Source of the DNA: Chitinophaga sedimenti
Lineage (GTDB): Bacteria; Bacteroidota; Bacteroidia; Chitinophagales; Chitinophagaceae
DNA: 64,000 nucleotides
Direction: 5' to 3'
NCBI RefSeq assembly: GCF_023156195.1
Contig: NZ_JAKUKA010000001.1
Span: 2,852,001-2,916,000, forward strand
The first letter of the stretch is position 1, and each line of letters begins with the position of its first letter. Below the pieces are notes generated by a model. It did not search any database. It was not told where the DNA came from and saw only the letters and a program-made list of their open reading frames with translations. This document shows positions 10,001 through 19,816 of the stretch, one piece after another. The position numbers were made by a program, and so were the translations under genes.

Positions 10001-10018
10001 CGTCAAGTGTTTTTTGGG

Positions 10019-13000
10019 TTAGAGCCTGGCTTTGATGGAAAAACCGAAATCACGCATCGCGGGATATTGCGCCCACTGGATGCCCTGCGCGTTACCAATG
10101 CCGTTGATCGCTTCGGGGTTAAGGTTGTCCGGCAGTGACGAGTAAATGTAAAACAGGTTGCGGCCGATCAGGGAAACATCCAGTCCCTGGAAAATACCGG
10201 TGCGTTTTACGATTGACTGCGGCAGGCTGTAAGTGATATTCAGCTCGCGGAGTTTCGCCCATGAGTTTTCGAAGATGCCTTCGCTGCGCGGCATTTTCAC
10301 ATTCGACCAACCCTGTGATACGGCCGCGTATTTGTACATGTAATGCACCACGTCCGTATTCGGTTTGCCATCTTCAAAAACACCATCCAGTGTTACGCCA
10401 TGATTAGCCGTTGTACCATCGGGGTAAGTGTAAGGCAAACCTCCACCGTTACGCTCTTTCAGCGTTCTGGGCGAAAGGCCCATACCGATAGCAGCGGCAT
10501 AATCGGCAGAATAAATATCGCCACCCAGTTTAAAATCGGTCAGCACATACAGGCTCAATCCTTTGTAGTTGAAGGTATTGCTTAAACCGCCCGTCAGTTT
10601 GGGCGTAGCGTTTCCAATCGCCACCGGATCGTCTGTTGTTACATACTGCGTACCCACTACTTTGGTCGGATCGTTTTTATCCAACACTTTCTTTACTACG
10701 CGTTTACCATCTATGTGCGTATAGTCATAACCGTAAATAGTACCGTAGTTCTCTCCCACTTTCACGTACATCTGCACACCGTTGTTACCCCACAGGTCCT
10801 GTAGCAGGTATTTGTCGATGCCTTCTGCCAGCGACACCACTTTGTTGGTGTTATGCGCGCCGTTCAGGGTCAGGTTCCAGCGGAAGTCTTTGGTGGCCAC
10901 CGGCGTTGCCCGCACAATAAACTCGACGCCTTTGTTGGACAGTTCGCCACTGTTGAAAGTGATGGCATTGGCCCCGGAAGACCATGCCAGTGAACCGCTC
11001 ATGATCTGGCTGGTGGCTTTGGCAGCGTAATAGGTTACTTCCATGTTCAGGCGGTTCTTGAAGAAGCCTAACTCCAGGCCGGCTTCGATCGATTTATTAC
11101 GCTGTGGCAACAACAGGTCGGCCGGCGGCAGGTTGGGCTGGTATCTTCTTACCGTAAGACCTCCAAACGTTGCAGGCGCCGTACCGTTGATGTAATTACT
11201 GATCACGGTGGAGTTATAAGTGTAGGTAGTCTGGTAAGGATTAGCACCGTTCGCACTTTCGGCAGCCGAGAACTTCAACTTACCAAAACTTAACCAGTTG
11301 GTTTCTTTCAGTCCCTGGATCGCTTCGGTAAACACGAAGCTCAGGCTCGCGGAGGGAAAGAAGTAGGACGAAGTCGCTACCGGCAGTGTGGAAGACCAGT
11401 CGTTACGGCCTGTTACCCGGAGGAACAGGTAGTCATTGTAAGAGAGGTCGAGTACGCCGAACAGGGAGTTGAGGTTGTAATTGGCCCATGCCTCTTTCGG
11501 CAGATCGAGGGTTCCTGTGGTGTTCGCCAGGTAGTATTTAAACGGTACGGCGAAAGAAGTTTTCTCCCCATTGTTCCAGGCGCTGTAGTTGTACATGCGG
11601 CTGCGCAAGGCACTGTTACCAACGAGGAAGCTGGCGTTCAGCCCCTTTACGATGTTGTCTTTATGCAGCGTGGTAAACAGTTCGAAGTTCACATCCTGGT
11701 TACGTACACTTTCTGTACCGTATTGTCCGCGCACGCCGAAAGCATCTATCGGCGAGTATTTACTTTCGATCTCGGTATTGTTGTAGTTCAGCGAGGTACG
11801 ACCGGCTACGTTCAGCCAGGGGGTAACGTCGGCAGACAGCTTAACAGAGCCGAGGAGCTGGTTCCTTGTCAGGTCCTGGTTGTGTTCGAACAGGTTCCAG
11901 AAAAGATCTTTAAACGAGTTGTTGTTGTACGGATAAAATTTTAAAGGAGAGGTCTGATCAAAAATATTCTTGCTGCCGTCTGCATTCTTGTAAATATCCA
12001 TCTCTATCGGCTGCCAGTCGCGCGACATACCATGGATCATGAATTTCGCCACACTGTTTTCGGAGCCAATGTCCGGTGTGTTGTGCCGGTTATAATTGGT
12101 ATAGCTTACATTGATCTCCGCCTTCATTTTACGGGAAATATTCAGCACCGAACCGAGGTTCACGTTGTTCTGATCATAGTTGCTGTTGAGCGCTGTAGAA
12201 CGATTATCGAGTCGTGTTAACCCCACGCGGATGGTACCAAAATCACCACCGCCGCTGAACGACAGGTTATGCGTTTGGGTATTACCGGTGCGGAAGAACG
12301 TTTTGCGGTTATCCGGTTGCGGCGACCACTTACGTTTAGAGCCATCCCACCAAACAAGCTCGGTGCCGTCGAGTTTATGTCCCCAGGAAGCGGCCGGCCC
12401 ATACCAGCTGAAAATATCCCAGGTAGAATAACCGCCTGGAATGGCGCCCGCTGCCTGGTATTTATCCCCTGCAGGCTGCCCGTCCCACGGATAATTACCG
12501 GGGTAACGCTTTTCGCCGGTACCGGTAGTCGGAAACTCCGGAACAGCCGACCACATGGAATTGGAGCCACCGTATCCATATTCGTTCTGCACGTCCTGGA
12601 AGCGGTAAGCGTTGGTGAATAAAGCCGTGTAATTATAATCTACCCCAAGTCCCGGGCGTTTGGCGCCTTTTTTAGTCGTGATGAGAATAACACCGTTAGC
12701 ACCCCTTGCACCATACAATGCTGCTGCCGTAGCGCCTTTCAATACGGTGATATCGTCTACCTCGTCGGGGTTGATGAAGTTCATGAACGAACCCCAGTCC
12801 TTCGGGTTTTCCAGGCTTGTACCGGCAGTTTGGGTGGTACCGCCCACGGGATCATTCTGCACCTGGATGCCATCCATTACGATCAGTGGCTGGTTATTAC
12901 CGAGGATGCTGTTGTTACCGCGGATCACAATACGGCTCGACCCGCCCTGCACGCCGTTGTTAGGCGTAATATTAAGACCGGCGGATTTGCCCATCAGGCC

Positions 13001-13426
13001 CGAAGATATGTCTGGTGCACCCGCTTTGGTGATTTCCACGCTGCTGACCTTTTGCGCGGAATAACCGATGGCGCGGGCTTCGCGCTTAATACCCATCGCG
13101 GTGACTACAATTTCATTCATGGCCTGGGGTGGATTTAATACCAGGTTCAGACTATTGTCTGTACCGACCGTGGTTTCCCCGGGCGAATACCCGATATAAC
13201 TCACCACGAGCACCGTTCCCGGCTTATCGACAGTAATCGTGTATTTACCATTTTCGTCCGCAATGGTGCCCGTTTGCGAGCCCTTAATTTGTACGGTAGC
13301 GAAAGGAACGGGATTGCCGTTCGTATCCCTGATAGTGCCCGTGATGGTGCGTTTCACCTGGGCATAGGAAAGGTTGCCTATGAGCAATAGGGATACTGCA
13401 CATAAGAACAGTTTGTGTCTGATCAT
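10019..13426 (-). CDS. SusC-like TonB-dependent transporter, pair 1
   Basis: An intact 1135-residue protein. It has a signal peptide (LLLIGNLSYAQ), a carboxypeptidase-regulatory-like domain at residues 27-110 (TGTIRDTNGNPVPFATVQIK), the SusC TonB-box region NEIVVTAMGI, a plug with SRIVIRGNNS and GARGANGVILITTKKG, then the large barrel ending in FGFSIKARL. It has no STN domain, so unlike the other two SusC proteins here it is not built for FecR/sigma signalling. The ROK regulator 200 bases upstream on the same strand is the more likely control. It imports an oligosaccharide or similar ligand across the outer membrane together with the SusD encoded downstream. Confidence 0.96.
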   Translation of the reverse strand: MIRHKLFLCAVSLLLIGNLSYAQVKRTITGTIRDTNGNPVPFATVQIKGSQTGTIADENGKYTITVDKPGTVLVVSYIGYSPGETTVGTDNSLNLVLNPPQAMNEIVVTAMGIKREARAIGYSAQKVSSVEITKAGAPDISSGLMGKSAGLNITPNNGVQGGSSRIVIRGNNSILGNNQPLIVMDGIQVQNDPVGGTTQTAGTSLENPKDWGSFMNFINPDEVDDITVLKGATAAALYGARGANGVILITTKKGAKRPGLGVDYNYTALFTNAYRFQDVQNEYGYGGSNSMWSAVPEFPTTGTGEKRYPGNYPWDGQPAGDKYQAAGAIPGGYSTWDIFSWYGPAASWGHKLDGTELVWWDGSKRKWSPQPDNRKTFFRTGNTQTHNLSFSGGGDFGTIRVGLTRLDNRSTALNSNYDQNNVNLGSVLNISRKMKAEINVSYTNYNRHNTPDIGSENSVAKFMIHGMSRDWQPIEMDIYKNADGSKNIFDQTSPLKFYPYNNNSFKDLFWNLFEHNQDLTRNQLLGSVKLSADVTPWLNVAGRTSLNYNNTEIESKYSPIDAFGVRGQYGTESVRNQDVNFELFTTLHKDNIVKGLNASFLVGNSALRSRMYNYSAWNNGEKTSFAVPFKYYLANTTGTLDLPKEAWANYNLNSLFGVLDLSYNDYLFLRVTGRNDWSSTLPVATSSYFFPSASLSFVFTEAIQGLKETNWLSFGKLKFSAAESANGANPYQTTYTYNSTVISNYINGTAPATFGGLTVRRYQPNLPPADLLLPQRNKSIEAGLELGFFKNRLNMEVTYYAAKATSQIMSGSLAWSSGANAITFNSGELSNKGVEFIVRATPVATKDFRWNLTLNGAHNTNKVVSLAEGIDKYLLQDLWGNNGVQMYVKVGENYGTIYGYDYTHIDGKRVVKKVLDKNDPTKVVGTQYVTTDDPVAIGNATPKLTGGLSNTFNYKGLSLYVLTDFKLGGDIYSADYAAAIGMGLSPRTLKERNGGGLPYTYPDGTTANHGVTLDGVFEDGKPNTDVVHYMYKYAAVSQGWSNVKMPRSEGIFENSWAKLRELNITYSLPQSIVKRTGIFQGLDVSLIGRNLFYIYSSLPDNLNPEAINGIGNAQGIQWAQYPAMRDFGFSIKARL

Positions 13427-13626
13427 GTGTAAAGATTTTAGGTAGATAAAATGCTGTACGTAGCCGCAATGGCCCGTTACATGGGATTTATCCGTGCATT
13501 AAGGAAAGTTCGCCACGTGCGTAAATGGCGGTGTGCAATTGTTCATCTGTTTACGTTTTTTGTTCTCTAACGTGTATGGCTGTTCATCTATAAAGCCTTT
13601 CGGCTGTGTCTTGCTCTATTGTTTTA

Positions 13627-14811
13627 TTATTTTTGGTTGATGTAATTTTCCATCACTAGTGCTGCTGCCCCAAGAAGTTCCGCCTCGTAACCCAATTGAG
13701 AAACCTCTATTGTAGTATAGTTCATTAATCGTGGAATACAATGTTCATTTAACGCCTGCTGCACCGGGGCGGTCCAGAGTTTGCCCGCCAGCGACCCGCG
13801 CCCGCTGAGCACCACCGACCGGGGATTTAAAATGTGGATCAGGATGGCGATACCGCGCCCGATATTATAACCGATGGCCGCCAGCAACTCCACGCAAAAC
13901 TTATCCCCTTTGCCTGCTGCTTCTAAAATACGCTCTACATCCGTTTCGCTGTGTCCAGATGGAAAATTGCCGTTCAGTACCGACAGCCGGCCCGCACGCA
14001 AACCTTCCACCGTCTTCTCCAATAACACCAAAAGAGAGGCTTCTGTTTCAAGACAACCGCTTTTTCCGCAGCTGCATAATTTATTATTATTGAATAAAGG
14101 AATGTGGCTGAACTCACCCGCAAAACCATTGTCTCCGCGGAACAACTGCCCTTCGAGCATCATGCCTAAGCCCACGCCCCATCCTACATTTACTACCATC
14201 GCATTACGGTGTCCACGCGCGGCACCAAAATGATATTCGGCTAAAGCGACTACGCTGGAATCATTGTCAATACACACCGGCAAACCGGTGGCAGCCGATA
14301 AATATTCAACGATGGTGCCGTTATCGGATTGCAGCAGCGGAAACGAATGATTAATACCTTTCCTCACATCTATAAATCCGGGCATTCCTATCCCAATTCC
14401 AATAATTTGCTTTTTGCTGATGCCCGATTGCGTAATGACTTCATTTAACTGTCTGGCAAGTTCCGCCGGCACACCGGGATTGTCCTTTAGCGGCAACTCT
14501 ATCTGTTTAATACCTACCATGTGCCTGTTATCCATATTCATCATCGAAATACGGGTCACCAGCTGGTCCATCGATACGGATAATATAAATAAGGCGTCTT
14601 TATTCACTGTATACGTTGCAGCCCTGCGTCCTCCACTTGATGGGGCATAACCGGAGTCCTGCAATATATCTTCATCTGTCAGGTTGCTTAGCGTTCTTAT
14701 AACAAGGGGTAGACTTTTTCCTATTCGTTCACTTAATTCTGGCGCGGACAATACCTTCGAATAATACAACTCCCTTAATACAAGTCGTTTGTAATGCTCG
14801 TCCTTTTTCAT
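13627..14811 (-). CDS. ROK family transcriptional regulator
   Basis: A 394-residue protein with an N-terminal winged-helix domain (residues 1-75, LSAPELSERIGKSLPLVIRT) and a ROK domain. The ROK part has an ATPase-like segment IIGIGIGMPGFID, the sugar region GDNGFAGEFSHIP and the zinc motif LCSCGKSGCLE, which together mark NagC/Mlc-type repressors. Such proteins bind palindromic operators and release on binding a sugar or sugar phosphate. A suitable palindrome lies just upstream of its own start. It precedes SusC/SusD pair 1 on the same strand, so it probably controls this pair and itself. The inducer is unknown. Confidence 0.93.
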   Translation of the reverse strand: MKKDEHYKRLVLRELYYSKVLSAPELSERIGKSLPLVIRTLSNLTDEDILQDSGYAPSSGGRRAATYTVNKDALFILSVSMDQLVTRISMMNMDNRHMVGIKQIELPLKDNPGVPAELARQLNEVITQSGISKKQIIGIGIGMPGFIDVRKGINHSFPLLQSDNGTIVEYLSAATGLPVCIDNDSSVVALAEYHFGAARGHRNAMVVNVGWGVGLGMMLEGQLFRGDNGFAGEFSHIPLFNNNKLCSCGKSGCLETEASLLVLLEKTVEGLRAGRLSVLNGNFPSGHSETDVERILEAAGKGDKFCVELLAAIGYNIGRGIAILIHILNPRSVVLSGRGSLAGKLWTAPVQQALNEHCIPRLMNYTTIEVSQLGYEAELLGAAALVMENYINQK

Positions 14812-14860
14812 AACGCGAGTATCTCCTTCCTAAGATAATATTTTTTTAAGATCAAAGTAT

Positions 14861-14885
14861 AACTTCCTAAAATTTTAAGGAAGTT
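14861..14885. promoter_or_regulatory. Palindromic operator candidate for the ROK regulator
   Basis: AACTTCCT (14861-14868) and AGGAAGTT (14878-14885) form a perfect 8-bp inverted repeat around an A/T-only centre, 50 bases upstream of the ROK start. A second half-site CTTCCTAA lies closer to the gene at about 14826. This fits the AT-centred palindromes bound by ROK repressors and suggests autoregulation. Confidence 0.6.
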
Positions 14886-14938
14886 TAAGTAGTAGGGAGA
14901 AATTACTATTGAGGAGCGTTTAGAAAGTATGGTTATGC

Positions 14939-14962
14939 AAAAAGCCCGGCATCACCGGGCTT
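14939..14962 (-). terminator. Terminator of the permease gene
   Basis: AAGCCCGG (14942-14949) pairs with CCGGGCTT (14955-14962), loop of 5. On the minus strand the hairpin runs into a T5 tract. Confidence 0.85.
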
Positions 14963-14985
14963 CTTTTTGCTTATTGGTGGATGTT

Positions 14986-17435
14986 TTATTCTGCCCGCAA
15001 ACTCTTCACCGGGTTGGTCAGCGCCGCCCTGATGGCCTGGAAACTGATGGTTGCCAGTGCTACCAGCAAAGCCATTAAACCCGCCACTAAAAAGTCCACG
15101 CGCTTATATTGATACGATAAGCGAAGTCGTTCAGCCAGTTATTCATCAGGTACCAGGCCACCGGTGAGGCAATGATGAACGCGATGAGCACCAGCCGTAC
15201 AAACTCTTTCGACAGCAGCACCACGATACTCGCAATGGATGCTCCCAGCACCTTGCGCACACCTATTTCCTTGGTGCGTTGCAGGGTAGAAAACAACGAC
15301 AATCCCAGCAGCCCGAGGCAGGCAATGAAGATCGCCAGCCCGGAAAAGATACCGAAGATGCGGCCGAACAGGCGGTCATTTGCATACTGCGCTTCGAACT
15401 GATCATCCACAAAACGGTAGTCAAACAAGTTTCCCGGGAAGATCGCATCATAGCGGGCTTTTACAAGCGCCATCGTGGTGGTTATATCTTTCGTGTCCAC
15501 TTTCACCGACACGGTGCTGTACTGGCTGTACAACGGGTACATCACGAGCGGCTCCAGCGGGTAGTGCAGTGACTTCTGGTGAAAGTCACCGAAAACGCCC
15601 ACCACGTCCCAGTCCTGGCCGGCTACGTGTACCTGCTGGCCAATGGCGGCTTCGGGCGTTTTGAAGCCGAGCAACCGCGATGCATTGGCATTGATCATCA
15701 CATTGTGCACTTTAGAAGGATCGGTGTTATAATCAGTTTCGCCGAGGTTGCGGCCTGCCAGCAGTTTAATGTCATATACTTTAATAAACTCGGGACTAAC
15801 CCCGGTTTTGCGGGTGGTAAAATGTCCGCCTTCCGGGTTGCTGGTACGCCGGAAATCAAAGTCGCGCCCCATTTCGCCACCTGCCACCGACCAGGAATTG
15901 GCCGCTTCACGTACACCGGGCAACTGTTTCAGTTCCGCCTGCAACGTATTCATCTTACCGATAAAAGAGGAATCCCAATGCGTGAGTTGCGGCGGCTGGA
16001 TGGTCACCACCTGCGATAAATTATAGCCGAGGCTTTGTTTGCTCATGAAGCGCATCTGGTTGTACACGACCATAGCGCCGATCACGAGCACCACGGTTAC
16101 CGCAAACTGGCCGATCACCGGGGCTTTGCGAAGGTTAATCCCTTTGGCCGTATTTACATATTTACCTTTCAGTACCAGCACCGGTTTAAAAGATGACAAT
16201 ACAAAGGCGGGGTAAAAACCGGAAACAAGGATGCCAAGCAACATGGCAACCGACAGCAGCCCAATAAACCCTATGCCGCTCCAGCCCTCCAGAAGATTGA
16301 ATAAACTTAACTGGTAACCGATCAGCGTATTAAACGCCGGTTGCGCGAGCGATACCAGCCCCAGGCCAATGCCGAGCGCTACGAGATTAATCAATAGCGA
16401 TTCGGTGAGGAACTGTTTTACCAGCTGCCCCTTTGTGGCGCCGGACACTTTCCGCACCCCAACTTCGCGGGCTCTTTCGGCCGACTTGGCAGTAGTGAGG
16501 TTGATATAATTGATCCATGCAATCACGATGATGAGCAGTGCGATGGCCAGCATGCCCCATACCACGGTGGCGCTGGCCGTACGGCCGATTTCGTATTCAT
16601 AATCAGAATACAAATGCGCGCGGGTAAGCGGTTGCAGGAAGAATTTCTCCACGCTGCCCGACACTTTACTGCCCTGAAAATATCGGTCACTGAAGGCCGG
16701 TAACCGGGCTTCCACGGTTTTATAATCCGTACCCGGACGCAGTTGAACGTAGTGCCAGAAATCAGATTCTGTAAAATCATGTTCCGCCTTTTTCCAGCCA
16801 TTCCTGCCGGCGTATAACGTTACATAGGAAGCCGGGAACTGGAAATCCAGGTGGGAATTATCCGGTACATCTTTCAATATTCCCGTTACCCGGTAGGGAT
16901 CATCATTATCGCGCAATACAGACTGTCCGATCACCCTGCCAAAATCATTCCCCTTTACATCGAACAACCCGCGGGCGGCGCGTTCAGTGAGCAGGATCGT
17001 ATTGGGTTCTTTGAGGGCGGTGTTTTTATCACCCGCCAGTAGTGGATAAGCTAAAATATCCGGGAAGGCATTGTCGACATATAAGCCTGGCTGCTCGCCC
17101 AGCTTCTTCTCCCCGTTAATCAGGATACCACCCCGGGGCCGCACCCGCGTGTAATTCACTACCTCCGGAAAATCCTGCGCCATGGCCTTTGCCACCCCTG
17201 AATAAGTGATCGTGCCATGCTGGATCAATTTTCCATGCTGATACCGGTCGTTCGTTACACGATACACATCTTCCGCATGCGGATTAAAGCGATCAAAGCT
17301 CAGCTGAAAACTTACGTACTGCAAAATGAGCAGACAGGCAGCCAGTCCTACCGAAAGCCCCGCAATATTGATAGCGGTGAATATCTTGTTTTTGGCCAGG
17401 TTGCGCCAGGCGGTTTTGAAGTAGTTACGAAACAT
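14986..17435 (-). CDS. MacB/FtsX-type ABC transporter permease (frameshifted near the end)
   Basis: After repair, 816 residues with the typical Bacteroidota layout. It starts MFRNYFKTAWRNLAKNKIFT, then has membrane helix 1 (INIAGLSVGLAACLLILQYV), a periplasmic MacB_PCD domain, three helices near the middle with ERAREVGVRKVSGA, a second MacB_PCD domain and a final FtsX block with RTKEIGVRKVLGAS. The last helix is cut by a break in the A5 run 15089-15093. One added base gives WTFLVAGLMALLVALATISF and a normal end NPVKSLRAE. These permeases need a separate ATPase and act in export or stress signalling; none is adjacent here. Confidence 0.92.
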
Positions 17436-17635
17436 GCAATGTCTTTAAGTAGAAGGTGTTTGCTAAAAACGATGCCACTCTTTTTTGGCGCTAAGCATCA
17501 GCAAGTTATGCTTTTATTATTGTCCGGATTTGATACAATGCCTGTCCGGTTTTACGGCTTAAGCTGCATACGGGACTAAAACTATCTTATGAATTTTGCT
17601 TCGCACAGGCAATAACTCCGGTTCATTTATGCACT

Positions 17636-17764
17636 ATGGGAACAAATCATCACGCGCCGTTATGCGGTTTGCCGGCAGTATTCGCGGACGATATCATTGC
17701 ACCCGCGCAGGAGCGCTATCGGGCTACCTTTGATGAATGGAAAGGACAATACATGCAGTGGTAA
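17636..17764 (+). CDS. Possible small protein of 42 residues
   Basis: An ATG-to-TAA frame (start MGTNHHAPLCGLPAVF, end EWKGQYMQW) fills part of the gap between the divergent permease and a convergent lipoprotein gene. It is acidic and aromatic at the C-terminus. There is no recognised family and no strong ribosome site. It could be a remnant or chance. Confidence 0.25.
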   Translation: MGTNHHAPLCGLPAVFADDIIAPAQERYRATFDEWKGQYMQW

Positions 17765-17771
17765 TAAACAA

Positions 17772-17800
17772 AACGGCCGGAGAAATTATCCGGCTGTTCT
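17772..17800 (-). terminator. Terminator after the collagen-like lipoprotein gene
   Basis: ACGGCCGG (17773-17780) pairs with CCGGCTGT (17790-17797), one G-U pair, with A-rich flank giving T's on the minus strand. Confidence 0.7.
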
Positions 17801-17805
17801 GTTTA

Positions 17806-18375
17806 TTAATCATTTAATCCGAGATATTTTTTCACTTCAGCATAGTCAGACCAGTTTACAGGATTAGCCGATTTGGCGGTGATATTGCCTGGTACGATCA
17901 TGTAGCGGTATTGCAGATATTTTTTACCGGCTTGGGTGTAAGTGCCCACATTCCCGTTTGAGTATAAATCGATCTTCGTTGCATAAGCCGCGGCCTCAAT
18001 ATAAAGACCGGTTTGAAGGCTGGTATATGGTAACGAGTAAATAGTAGGATTAGCCGTTTCATCAATATTGAGGTATACTTTTACATCTGCAGTACTCAGG
18101 AGCGCCTGGGTGAGCTTAGGCGCATCAATAGTGGCCAACCAGCCAACTGTATCAATACCACCACCTGAGGTGTGTACAGTATCAGGCTTATAAACTACAT
18201 CTAACCATGTGGAATAGATAATGTTACCGGAACCGGCAGGACCGGCGGGGCCAGCAGGACCCTCAGGACCAGCAGGCCCCTGTGCGCCTTCTTTACCACA
18301 AGCGGTCATCATTATTACAGAAACAAAGAATGCCGAAAGCATGGCTGCCGGGAAGGAAAGTTTACGTCTTGTCAT
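17806..18375 (-). CDS. Lipoprotein with a short collagen-like Gly-X-Y stretch
   Basis: The start MTRRKLSFPAAMLSAFF (18375) is preferred to the ATG at 18414 because it begins the signal peptide. The lipobox Cys is in MMTACGKEG. Directly after it come six to seven Gly-X-Y triplets (GAQGPAGPEGPAGPAGPAG), then a globular beta-rich domain of about 140 residues ending KKYLGLND. Similar proteins are common in Bacteroidota as surface lipoproteins; the function is unknown. The collagen-like part probably forms a short trimeric stalk. It is a single gene between two terminators. Confidence 0.82.
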   Translation of the reverse strand: MTRRKLSFPAAMLSAFFVSVIMMTACGKEGAQGPAGPEGPAGPAGPAGSGNIIYSTWLDVVYKPDTVHTSGGGIDTVGWLATIDAPKLTQALLSTADVKVYLNIDETANPTIYSLPYTSLQTGLYIEAAAYATKIDLYSNGNVGTYTQAGKKYLQYRYMIVPGNITAKSANPVNWSDYAEVKKYLGLND

Positions 18376-18480
18376 ATGGAGTTGTATTGTGGCATGAAGG
18401 GTTAGGGGTTTCACACCTGGTTTTAGTGGGGCTAAAAATACAAATTCTTACTAAAAATTTACATCATGCAATATGTTACC

Positions 18481-18522
18481 AAATGAAAAGCCCGGTGCTA
18501 CAGGCATCCCGGCTTTTCATTT
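18481..18522. terminator. Hairpin between purT and the lipoprotein gene
   Basis: AAATGAAAAGCC (18481-18492) pairs perfectly with GGCTTTTCATTT (18511-18522). It reaches into the last codons of purT and serves as its terminator on the minus strand. Confidence 0.85.
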
Positions 18523-19693
18523 ATTCGGCGGGCTTTACGCTGACCGCTTTCGCCAGCTCAATTGCTTTTTGTTTGATCTGCTGTACATCAATGTCCGGCG
18601 CATCGTACGTTAACACCACGCCCATGCGGCGGTACGGACGCATGGTAGGCTTGCCGAAAAGGCGGATGTCGGTCTTTGGTTGACTTAACACCTTTTCCAC
18701 CCCGCTAAAAACGGGTTTACTGCCTTCCCGACCGGCGAGGATCACGGCACTGGCACCATTGCGCTCGTGGGTAATTTCGGCGATGGGAAGTCCCAGTACA
18801 GCGCGGGCGTGTAAGTCGAATTCGGAAAGATTTTGGGTGCCTGCCAGTGTAACCATGCCGGTATCGTGCGGCCGGGGCGACAACTCCGAAAAATACACAC
18901 CTTCCTGCGCAAGGAAAAACTCCACGCCCCAGATACCTGCACCGCCCAGCGCCTTCGTTACGCGGGCGGCCATATCCTGCGCCGTGGCAAGATGATCCGT
19001 GGCCATCAATGCAGGCTGCCAGCTTTCCTGGTAATCGCCACGCTCCTGCCGGTGCCCGATGGGCAGGCAAAACAAGGTGGGGCCGTTTTGTTGGGTTACC
19101 GTCAGCAGGGTTATCTCAGCGGTAAAGTTTACGAAGGCTTCCACGATCACTTCCGTCTGATCGCCGCGTTTACCACTCTGCGCATAGTTCCAGGCGTTTT
19201 CGATATCGGCTTCGCTTTTAATCACCGACTGACCTTTACCGGAAGAAGACATAAGGGGCTTTACCACGCAGGGGATGCCAACTTCCTTTACAGCCGCCTG
19301 CAGTTCTTCCAGGCTGCCGGCGTAGCGATAATCTGCTGTGCGCAGTCCCAGTTCTTTCGCTGCCAGGTCGCGAATGGCGCGGCGGTTCATGGTAAAGTTG
19401 GCGGCTTTGGCGCTGGGCACTACCTGTATGCCCTGCCTCTCATATTCATAAAAACGTTCTGTGCGGATGGCTTCAATTTCCGGCACGATGATATCCGGCT
19501 GGTGTTTGGCGACGATGCGGTCGAGTTCCGCACCATCGAGCATGTTAATTACTTCCCGTTCATCGGCCACCTGCTGGGCAGGCGCATCATTGTAGGAATC
19601 AACGGCGATAATGTGCTGGCCCAGGCGTTGGGCGGAGATCACAAACTCTTTGCCCAGCTCACCGGAGCCAAGCAACAGGATCTTTTTCTGCAT
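18521..19693 (-). CDS. purT: Phosphoribosylglycinamide formyltransferase 2 (formate-dependent)
   Basis: A 390-residue ATP-grasp enzyme. It has the N-terminal Rossmann-like [28 protein letters not shown], the phosphate loop SSSGKGQS, the substrate region [12 protein letters not shown] and the C-terminal [15 protein letters not shown]. It makes formyl-GAR from GAR, formate and ATP, the folate-independent third step of purine synthesis, in the cytosol. The start at 19693 (MQKKILLLG) is used; the frame runs further upstream but the extra residues overlap the next terminator and are not conserved. It is a single gene on the minus strand. Confidence 0.96.
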   Translation of the reverse strand: MQKKILLLGSGELGKEFVISAQRLGQHIIAVDSYNDAPAQQVADEREVINMLDGAELDRIVAKHQPDIIVPEIEAIRTERFYEYERQGIQVVPSAKAANFTMNRRAIRDLAAKELGLRTADYRYAGSLEELQAAVKEVGIPCVVKPLMSSSGKGQSVIKSEADIENAWNYAQSGKRGDQTEVIVEAFVNFTAEITLLTVTQQNGPTLFCLPIGHRQERGDYQESWQPALMATDHLATAQDMAARVTKALGGAGIWGVEFFLAQEGVYFSELSPRPHDTGMVTLAGTQNLSEFDLHARAVLGLPIAEITHERNGASAVILAGREGSKPVFSGVEKVLSQPKTDIRLFGKPTMRPYRRMGVVLTYDAPDIDVQQIKQKAIELAKAVSVKPAE

Positions 19694-19765
19694 AAGATGG
19701 ATTTGAGCGACAAAGCTAAGGTTTTCGGCGATGGCGCCAACCAATTTCAGGGCATGCTTAAATGA

Positions 19766-19793
19766 AAAAGGGCCGTTACTTCGCAAAGTAACG
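19766..19793 (-). terminator. Terminator of the GH127 gene
   Basis: CGTTACTT (19774-19781) pairs with AAGTAACG (19786-19793). On the minus strand the stem is followed by GGCCCTTTTT. Confidence 0.7.
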
Positions 19794-19816
19794 CCCCTCT
19801 TCCATCCATTAACATC

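Noticed and set aside
18230..18300. Repetitive CAGGACC-type DNA as a minisatellite
   Set aside because: It encodes the Gly-X-Y collagen-like triplets of the lipoprotein and needs no other explanation.
18833..19765. 310-codon open frame on the plus strand
   Set aside because: It lies fully antisense to purT, shows no family motif and is a shadow of that gene's codon use.
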